A DNA stretch of 64,000 nucleotides, taken from the NCBI RefSeq assembly GCF_027942865.1, contig NC_134519.1, positions 36,668,941 through 36,732,940 of the forward strand, read 5' to 3'. How positions within the stretch are numbered: the first letter of the stretch is position 1; each line of letters begins with the position of its first letter. The position numbers were made by a program, and so were the translations under genes. A model generated the notes under the pieces. The model did no database searches, was not told where the DNA came from, and saw only the letters and a program-made list of their open reading frames with translations. This DNA is from Odontesthes bonariensis (Eukaryota; Chordata; Actinopteri; Atheriniformes; Atherinopsidae). Shown here piece after piece: positions 55,736 through 64,000 of the stretch.

Positions 55736-57399
55736 GCAATGATGCTGCAAACTATAATGAGAACACTGGCACTATGGGCTTTGCTCGATGCCTGTGTCTC
55801 TGAGTACAGCGTAGCATCACAGTGTTGAATTTCACGTTTCACTTCTGTCCGTTTTTTTATCTGAAATACACCATAGGAGAAAACTCTATTTTTATTCTTC
55901 AATGTTTTTTTTTTTTAAGTGGGCCTGTGAACATAAACTCAGGATGCTGTCGGAAACAGTGTCACACAGATTAGATCATTCCCCTCCATCCGTGAGGTTG
56001 GAACCCAAATTTTCTTTCTTTTGCTTTCTTTTTCCCTTTTTTCTTTTTTTCTTCTTCTTTTACAAGTTATGGGTTTGTAATCTAATTTACTCTGACACAA
56101 TGTTGCCCAAGTCGATGCAGTCACATGGGACAGGTTGGCAACAGCTAACTTTTTAATGATCTACTTAAAACACAGCCTCCTGAGTTCCACTTGCCTCAAG
56201 TTGTGGTAATTACAAACACTTACTACTTCCGGATTCCGTTGCTGATTATTTCAAAATAAAGGTCACATAGAAGGCAGTAACATCAAACATAACAGATTCC
56301 ATAGAATGAATTAAAGCACCCAGTTGAGCTTTTGTTTTAGCACTGCTGGCTTGTTCTTAAGTTCAGTCCACAGTGTCATGGCGCCGGATGGATTCTTCAG
56401 TCAGTTTACTCCTGTGCATGTATACTGGGACAAGGATAGGTGACAGAAGGGGGAGGTCCCTGGACCCTTTTTATGATTGTTGAGTAAGACAATTAAAGGC
56501 CAAATTTTTACAACTAAAGGTCAGTGGAAGTCTAGCTGTAGATCCTACACATAGTTGGTGTGGAATGTTTTGTGAAGAATTTCTATGGCTGTGGGTCATT
56601 TTCCCACTCTTTATTCTTTTATTCTTTACCCTGCATTTGCGTATGTCATCATCTCCTGTCATTACCTCTCCTTGGGTCTGGTCGAACAGTAAAATAAAGA
56701 TGACCTTCTATCGTCTGTTCCTCAGCTCTTTTCCTTGACATCGTGGAAACCTTGTGGGGTTAAAGAAAAGTGCAAGGAAAAATTCTTCAGGACTTAGGAA
56801 AAAGAAAACCGTGCTGCAATGAGAATGCAACCACTCTGACACTCAGCTGTAATGTGGCTCTGCAGCTCTGAAACCACAAATATTCAAAAAACTATTCAGC
56901 AAAAAGTGTTTAGATTCTTCGTCTGATGCAGTTTTGTCACATGAAGGTTCTGTCCTATTATTCCTATATTAGATATATACCGTACAAGTACATATACAAA
57001 TGCACATCCTCTCATGCTTTCTTTCTATGTGACTGCCTTTTCGCGTCTGGTGTTGCTTGAGTTATGTTTCCATAATAATAAACATCGAGATATATCTCAG
57101 ATTATTCGAATGGATGATCTTTTACTCAAGAAAGTTCAATACTGAGAACTTGATTCAGATTTCAAAGCTTCAACCATTCTCACAGAGGAGGATCTGAATG
57201 GTATTAAGGCAGCCGACCTGGGGTGTGTTTTTATTGCTTCCATGTGGAGAAGATGTAGTCTCAGTCAGAGCCAACACCTGCGCAGCTGGAAATACACCCT
57301 GAAAGTGATACTACTGCAGAGGTGGTCCTGGTGGGGGTTGATGCAACAATTCAGTTAGTCAAATTTGATTTGACTTTTATTCTGTAGCGCACACACCCC
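55736..57399. other. No gene seen
   Basis: AT-rich sequence with pyrimidine-rich runs near 56010-56060; no supported coding. Confidence 0.45.
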
Positions 57400-58500
57400 C
57401 CCCCCCCTGCCTGTCTTCCGGTGGAATTCTGCCTGACTGGGGTGCACTTGCTGCCGCAGTTGTTGCAGACCACAGGCTGGAGCGACCCGCGCTGTGCCCG
57501 CACGTCCACAGCACGCTCCCTGAGACTCGCGCGCAGCGGCAGGAGCTGTGGATTAGGCAGTCGGTGATGGTGTGAGGAGCTTCTGGAGGTAAGCAGATGT
57601 TCCAGATGTTGGCTTTGGCGCGCAGAGCAGATGCAGCTGCGCGTTTTTCCGCCGTCGGTCGCTGCATCTGAGGCTGAATGAGTCACACCGGTGGCGGGCT
57701 GTGACAGCCATCATTACAGTGTGCAGCCGCACTGGCGTTAAAGGAGATCCAGCAGCAGCTCGCATCGATGCCGTTCTCGCGCGTGTGGAAATCCACAGCT
57801 TTCGAATTCCATTTCTCTGGTTTATGCCTTTTTCATTTTTAATTTTTTCCCACTCAATGCTTCAAACAAGGTGACCAAAAATCTCCACTTAAGTCCGAAA
57901 GATCCATCTCACCATTATTGGCTCTATTTCTATATTTAGCTCGCAGCCCACGCACCGTTATTCTGAGCACCACCTGAAGTTTCAGGCAGATATTTAATGG
58001 CAGAAATGAGATGAGCCGGAGGGGCTCCTGCCAGCGCGCGCACACTGATGCTGTGTGGGGGAATTAGGAAGGATTTGCTTTAACATGGTCATGAATATCC
58101 CCTAAGATGCTGGCTTTTTTCTCTAGTAGCTCCAAAAGCTGGCAGATGATGGAATATGTTCTGTGACATTCGCTCCATCCCATAAAGACAGCGAAGCCGA
58201 GGGGGTCCCCCGCACGCGCTGCCATCCCTCCTTGAAGCCGCTCAGTTAAATATGCGCAGCTGGATGGAGGGATGCTGTGGCGGACAGACCGGTAACCCGG
58301 GCTGATGGGATGGCTGGGATGCTGCAGGAGGTGTGGAGGCTGTAGATGAGTTAGAAGTTAAAGAAAGATCTCAGAGAAGCTGGCGTCGTGTCGCCTGTGG
58401 CTGAGGATGAGAGGACGTGAGACCCCAGCATGTTTCTCATTCCGCTGCTGGTGAGAGAGAAACGGGCGTGTGGGCGTCAGATCCTTCCTTCTCCGCGTCT
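57400..58500. promoter_or_regulatory. CpG-rich block, possible promoter or 5' exon
   Basis: CpG and GC content rise well above the flanks (for example CGACCCGCGCTG, CTCGCGCGCAGCGGC, CGTTCTCGCGCG). It may be a CpG island of a gene outside or beyond the window. Minus-strand frames of up to 111 codons here have no recognisable domain and are probably chance. Confidence 0.35.
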
Positions 58501-59847
58501 TACTTCCACACAGAACCCAGAGACACTGCGCAGACAGCTGACAGGGGAGGAGAAGCTTAGATCTGCCTTTAGTTACTGACTTTGTGTTCTTACCCATAAA
58601 GACAAAGGTAAAACACAGCACACTCACTCAACATGTTCCATTCATGTAGCTACATTTCTGAAAGTCTCCAAGATCCTTTTATGATTTTAATCCCACAGAC
58701 ACTGTGTGTGCCACCAGTGGTGAACTAATGCTCCATTCTCTCACTGTGGAGATGACCATGATAATGCTGAGAATTATAGTTACTTTTGAGTGTTTAACGT
58801 GCTTTTTGTACTGATAAAACAATGACCTGACAGAGAGGACTTCATTTGCAGAATTTTGGATTTATTGATTTATTTTTACATTGATTAAATTTGCATTTAT
58901 TGATTTAGTTTTATTTATTTTTATTTTTACATTTTTAAAGGAAAGTTAAATCCAACAATTTGACCCAAGATGTTAAATGCAGGTCTACTGATGGATGGAT
59001 TTCTTGGTATATTAGTTTGGGTTGCTTCTCATGCTGTCTGGCTGTGGGCTCAGGGCTGTGGTGTCACCTGATGGGCCCCTGATGGGCCCCTGACGTGGAG
59101 CCCTGCAGTGCATTCCGGAGCAGCACTTCCATATTCTGTAGCCACACATCAGCACAACGTGTTTTTACTGTAGGTTCTGCTCACATTATCTGACTGTGGT
59201 GGGAATCAGTTTCATGGGTCACAGAGACTCTGAGTCCGGACTCAGATGTGTGTGTCCTGGTGAAGTAGTGACAGAAAAGTGGACACATGATCCAGAGCTC
59301 TCACCTCGGCTGATGTTTCCAGCTGTGACTAATGCTGGCTGTGTGGTGCAGGTGTTGCTGCATCACAAGCCAGAAGCGTGCTCACCTTCACTCTCACCAG
59401 CATGGAACAGTGAGCAGCATACTGTCAGTGCTCTTGCATATCGTGATCTTATGATCTTCAGAGTTAGAATCAAGGCACCGTCTCCCCCTCGCTCCATCAG
59501 TCACGCCATTCATTTTTCCGTCTGGCTTAGAAGCCATGAAAACAGTTTCTACCCTTGACTGCATACCTCCTCCAAGGCTGAAGAAGACATTTCTAGATCC
59601 ATCAAAGACATCATCCATCAAAGGTTACTAAGACATCTGTTCAGCCAATAATGAACAGTATCAGTCAAACCCAGGACTTGATGGCCCTACTCTTCTTTGC
59701 AGTTGTTAAGCACTTTTTTTCTTGCTTTGTTTTTCCAGATAAAGTGCTGGGAAACTTTATTGACCTCAGTTGATATGGGTTCATTTACATGTAAAGATGT
59801 TCAAAAAGTGTAGCTGTTGTCTGGCAGTTAGATCAAAAACTGGATCA
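58501..59847. other. No gene seen
   Basis: No domain, splice pair or repeat end recognised. A 120-codon plus frame at 59196-59558 looks like chance. GATGGGCCCCT is directly duplicated near 59075. Confidence 0.4.
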
Positions 59848-60480
59848 TCAGCCAGTTGAGAAGTTTTTTTTACTGTTTGCTAAAAACTGATAGAAGAGAT
59901 TATCTTTCATAAGTGAGATAGGGCAGCCGTGTCTGACTCCTCTTTGAATGGAGAATCTATTGGAGGTTTCCAGATTGACTCTGATTGAGCTGCTTATGTT
60001 GTTGTGTAACATTTGAATAGTGTGGATAAAGACAGTGCCACAGCCAAAGGGTGACAAAGACAAAGAAACTAATGTTCCGTTCTGTCAAATGGCTTGTGGA
60101 AATCTAAGAATAAAATCAGGTCTCTAATATAATCTGTTCAATCCGTTTGCATAAGCTAAAGCTAGCCGTTTATGATTAATAGCCATGAGAGTAATGGGAT
60201 GCCAGTTATCAATGAAAAGAGGGTCTTTGTCAGGTTTGGGAATAAGAGAGACGATGCTTTATTACAGGAGTCATTTCCCCACGGTTGATGCATTTAGTAG
60301 TTATGGGCTTCCTGGAGGATATCCCAGAAGTGTGGATAACATTTAGCTGAAAGACCACCAGTGCCAGGGAGTTGATCTTTTCTCTGAGAGGAAGGAGCCT
60401 GTTTTCATTCAATGCTGGAGAGATTTGTGTCACAGGAGGCTCAGAGTTGTTTCTAAATGAAAATGATCAAATTCTGTTCC
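59848..60480 (-). mobile_element. Decayed L1/Tx1-like RT fragment
   Basis: On the minus strand, KPDKDPLFIDNWHPITLM (about 60170-60240) and FLDFHKPFD (near 60100) are followed by FGCGTVFIHTIQMLHNN and IQRGVRHGCPISL. These are RT motifs of L1/Tx1-type LINEs, with frameshifts between them. It is more decayed than the other LINEs here. Confidence 0.65.
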
Positions 60481-61413
60481 AAAGTTTTAGATTCATTTCG
60501 GATCTTTGGAGAGAGTTTCGTTGATATTTCTCCTGGTTAAGGATTTCCTCTTAAAGTTTCTTTTTCCAAAGCAAAAAGATAGATTGTGTTTTTTTCTCCC
60601 TCCTCCAGCCGTTTGGCTTGAGATCTCATAAATGCATCTTTGAACTACTAATACCAATAGTATTAGTAGTTTATTATACTAATGAAATACTCTTTACGAA
60701 TCGAGGATTTTTCAGTTGTAATTCTTCTTCAGGTAAGATACACTTCTTTGTTTGTAGATGGTTCAGTTTATTCATCAGCACAGATTCATCTATTTTTCCT
60801 CTTCGATTCCTTTACCTCTTTTAATGACTTCCAGTCTAACTTGATATTTGAAAAATTCCCAGACATTTATAGGGTCAACATTGTTGTCAAACAAATTTTA
60901 GTCACTTTAGTGAACTATTGAACTGACAAGTGATAGAGCCATGCGTTCATCTTGAGCAGAGTACAGAACTGAAACTCTTTTATTTGCAGAATTAGCTAAA
61001 CAGTCAGTAGGACAACTTCTGATTAGAATGCAGCTGCCAGAAGTCTTACATGAACACAGATTTTTGAACATATTACTCTAGTACTCTGTGTTCAGTGTAG
61101 AATCCCTTTCTAAATCCTGCTATTAGTTCATTTTCTTTGGGCCCTTATAAGTTTTTTTGGTTATTGCATTGCGCTGTACGTGTTCAAAAACTGTGTATAT
61201 TTGTCATTGGGGTATTATTAAGGTGTTGGATTTTTCATGTTTTTCTTGTGCTTATATGTTTAGAAACCATGTCTTTCAATGTAAACTCTTACATTAACTT
61301 TATTTGTGATGAAATGAGCTCGATAAATAAACTTTCATTCACAGGTTATACACTCAAGAACACTAGTTCAAACTGTGGATCCAGAGACTGAAAAAGGGTT
61401 GACTGAATATTAT
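60481..61413. other. No gene seen
   Basis: AT-rich, short chance frames only. The first hundred bases may be further decayed LINE. Confidence 0.4.
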
Positions 61414-61417
61414 TTAA

Positions 61418-61860
61418 CCCCTTAACGCCTATTGTCGCATATATGCTACAAACCGTTTGACTCAATAAACCAGCTGAGATAGCATCTTTATTCCCCCAAT
61501 GCCGGTTAGTCCATATTCACTACGGACCTAGGAATCTTTATATAAATAAATATGTAAAAAAAAAAAAGGGTGAATAAAAAAACATTGTTTTTTCACTGTT
61601 ATATTACTGTGTTGTTGTTATCTTATTATTGACCATTATGCCTGGTGTTGCAAATAAGCAACATACCAAATTACATACCAAACATACCAAATTGACTCCA
61701 AATTGATCAGGATGCCTGTTGTCGCAAATTTGCAACATACCAAAATTTCTATTTATTTTTTGTGCAAAAGTGAAATGAATAATCTCAGCATTATTTACCA
61801 TCTACTTAAAGGCTAAAACATTTTTATATATACAGCTATATAAATTCAGGCATTAAGTGG
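61418..61860. mobile_element. piggyBac-like MITE
   Basis: A 443-bp AT-rich element with ends CCCCTTAACGCC and GGCATTAAGTGG, flanked by TTAA (61414-61417, 61861-61864). CC-type ends with TTAA suit piggyBac. Three near-palindromic units like CCTGTTGTCGCAAATTTGCA lie at about 61429, 61640 and 61711. Confidence 0.75.
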
Positions 61861-61864
61861 TTAA

Positions 61865-62207
61865 AGAAAACTACAATATATTTTAAAATGACATAATTGG
61901 TGCTTTAATAATTAAAAAACAGTTGAGTATGGTTAAGTCTCACATCTGCAGCATCTGTTTTAGGAGCAGAATCACTATGGTGATACATAGTTCTACACAT
62001 CTCCCATTTGAACTCAAAAGCTGAATATTTTCATTAGACTGTTTTCAGGAAACAACTTAATCAGGTTTCCACTAGGGGAGTAAAATAATGAGACCTCTGG
62101 GTGTCATCTCCAGTCACTAGATGTGAAACAGATCTGCGCTGGTTAACAAATTAATCTGTGAAACACAGGAGCTGGAATAGCTTATGTGCAGGATATTACA
62201 TAGATTC

Positions 62208-62256
<49 letters not shown>

Positions 62257-64000
62257 CACCAAGATCAAATAAAGCCTGACAGCCATTGGACAGTAATCTT
62301 AAAGAGCCTGAGTTAATACATCTTGTATTTGCTTGAAGAGATGTACGTTATTTAGCTTGTATTGTTTCAGTAACACTTGCTGCCCAGCTCTGTTTTCAGT
62401 GCCCTGTTTTAGCTCATGTACCATTAAGGTCTTCCTTTTGATTGGCCCAGGCTGTCTGATTGGTCAAAGATGATGTTGTGCTAGACAGCTGTGTTTTTGG
62501 GCTTGCCAAACTATGCATTAGGCAGGTATTTTGGACATGGTGATGTGGATATGTAAGGAAGGAAAGTGAACTGGCACTGGTTTGCTAGCAGTTTACTCAA
62601 GAAGGAACAATAGAACTTGCATACATTTAACAGAGGTGTATATGTGCATTGTTTTCATCAGTTATAAAGCAATATGTTTGTATGGTTGTCTTTTATGAAT
62701 ATCAATTATTGTGAAACTGCACACGGTGCACAAACCAGATTTCCATTCCCATTGAAAGCTATAATGGCTGCAGGCACTCCCCTAATTTATTTACATGTAA
62801 AAACATCATGTGTCATGTTGGTGTAACACTTCTCCGTCCCTTATGAGGATCTTGTCTCTTGTTCATAAGTTAACACTCCAGGATGACCATGGCTGTGTTG
62901 CGTCTTGATGTGTAATAATGCTCCAGACCAATGAGATGACACCTACCTTATTCAAAGGTCATGGAGAGCTACAGCCAATTTACAGAAAAACAGAAAAACA
63001 CAGCACTGTTGCTACAAGTAGGGGAAGAGAGGAATGCTTCAAATAACTGTCAATTGAAAGATTTATTTGACACCCTGAGGCACTCTTAATGCCTTCTCTT
63101 TGTTCCTGTGATCTTGCAGGGATGAGAACAGAGAACTGGTCTGTGGTCCCCACCTGCAGAACCACTCCTTTATAGGGGTGGTCTTGCTAACTGCCTCTCA
63201 CTCCCACCTGCTGCCTGTTCCATTTGCACAACAGCAAATGTTGCTTCCTAACTGGACAGGTTGATTTCACAGAAGTGGATGTCTTGGTGTTACATTGTGT
63301 TGTTTAGGTGTTCCCTTTATTTTTTTGAGCTGTGTATTTTTCTCATCTGTTCAATAACACAACCCGCAGTTCTTATACATTAAGTGTCAGATGATGGGCA
63401 TATTTTGTGCTGAGGAAGCTCAAATGATGCGTAATACAGACAAGTCATGTTAGGGTGCACTGATCGGGTAAAGGAAAATCTGAGTTTACAAAGAAAGGTC
63501 AGAACCACTGACATAGAACCGGTTATCTGCGAGTGGAGGTTCAGGGTTTGTTGAGCCAGCTTCCACAAACAAAGCTTGGCCGTGTTGACTGAACCGCAGT
63601 CCTCAGCACTTACGGTACCCTCCCAGAGGGCTGCTCCATTTAAAATGATAATGTTTGTCTGATCAGGCTGTTTAGTGACCGTCAATTATTTAGGAGAACT
63701 ATGGGCAGATAAGGTTCAGTGCTGACTGGCTGGAGCCCCCTTATTATGACCCCAGGAGGTTGTTGTCAGCTTGTGAAAGAAGTGCAGAGTAGGTCTAGTT
63801 TGAAGACTTAGACAGGTCCTATTTAGAACGAGTCTTGTATTTGTAATGTGTAATGTTTGAACATATATCTTCCCACATAGTAGCTTGTGACTGTTTGTAA
63901 TCAAGGAAACACCAAATTTCTGTGCCATCGAGCAGGAAAAACCCTGAAAAAGCATTATTGTTCCACTGCAAGTTTTTCACAAGATCCATACAAGAGTAAA
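61865..64000. other. No gene seen
   Basis: Contains the TG microsatellite; otherwise unique-looking sequence with no supported coding region up to the window end. Confidence 0.45.
62208..62253. repeat. (TG)n microsatellite
   Basis: About 23 uninterrupted TG units. Confidence 0.97.

Noticed and set aside
57351..57765. Overlapping minus-strand frames of up to 111 codons
   Set aside because: GC-rich DNA has few stops; no domain or homologous motif is visible.
1..64000. CRISPR arrays, bacterial operons, ribosome binding sites
   Set aside because: No regularly spaced direct repeats with unique spacers; the sequence is a vertebrate genome with spliced genes and transposons, so such features are not expected.

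Overview
The window is vertebrate DNA, almost certainly from a teleost fish and probably a percomorph. The evidence is spliced genes with long introns, and a transposon load typical of teleosts: L2/Maui-like, Rex1-like, Rex3 and L1-like LINEs, a tRNA-headed SINE, hAT, PIF/Harbinger, Kolobok-like and piggyBac-like DNA elements, and LTR remnants. Almost all long reading frames belong to these elements or are shadows of them or of simple repeats.

The one intact host gene lies on the minus strand at 23222-32093. It is a seven-exon cytosolic alpha-carbonic anhydrase (CA2/cahz type). All splice sites are canonical, it encodes 260 codons, and all zinc ligands and the proton-shuttle histidine are present. 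A TATA box and GC box sit just upstream, next to a dense cluster of simple repeats. Its introns hold a hAT element, a TTAA-flanked MITE and a 21/28-bp minisatellite.

Layout: 1-1955, no gene seen. 1955-4545, 5'-truncated L2 LINE (minus) carrying a TTAA-flanked MITE. 4546-7245, SINE piece and L1-like LINE (minus). 7791-8511, Harbinger-like MITE. 10047-10613, second copy of the TTAA MITE. 11198-13136, LINE scraps and a MITE with 41-bp perfect inverted repeats. 14492-16759, PIF/Harbinger element with a broken Myb-like exon and DDE transposase exons. 17420-18225, LTR-element fragment with a tRNA-His-like primer site. 19815-21933, hAT containing a Kolobok-like element containing a Rex3 piece. 22299-32210, carbonic anhydrase gene. 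32280-32980, promoter-side simple repeats. 35271-36830, possible LTR. 36822-45497, an exon-like orphan and a dead C2H2/SAM-domain gene, split by a near full-length L2 LINE and flanked by an inverted pair of Harbinger-like MITEs. 46090-47390, Rex1-like LINE carrying a hAT MITE. 47529-49998, Rex3. 50328-50706, SINE with 13-bp target duplications. 52187-54488, solo LTR interrupted by a hAT with a BED finger. 55040-55735, L1-like 3' UTR. 57400-58500, CpG-rich block. 59848-60480, decayed L1/Tx1-like RT. 61418-61860, piggyBac-like MITE.

I found no clear new biological system. The most informative signals are the nested insertions, whose order can be read from target-site duplications, and the C2H2/SAM pseudogene, whose reading frame appears to resume when the L2 insertion is removed. 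Family names come from recalled protein and terminus features, not from a database search.
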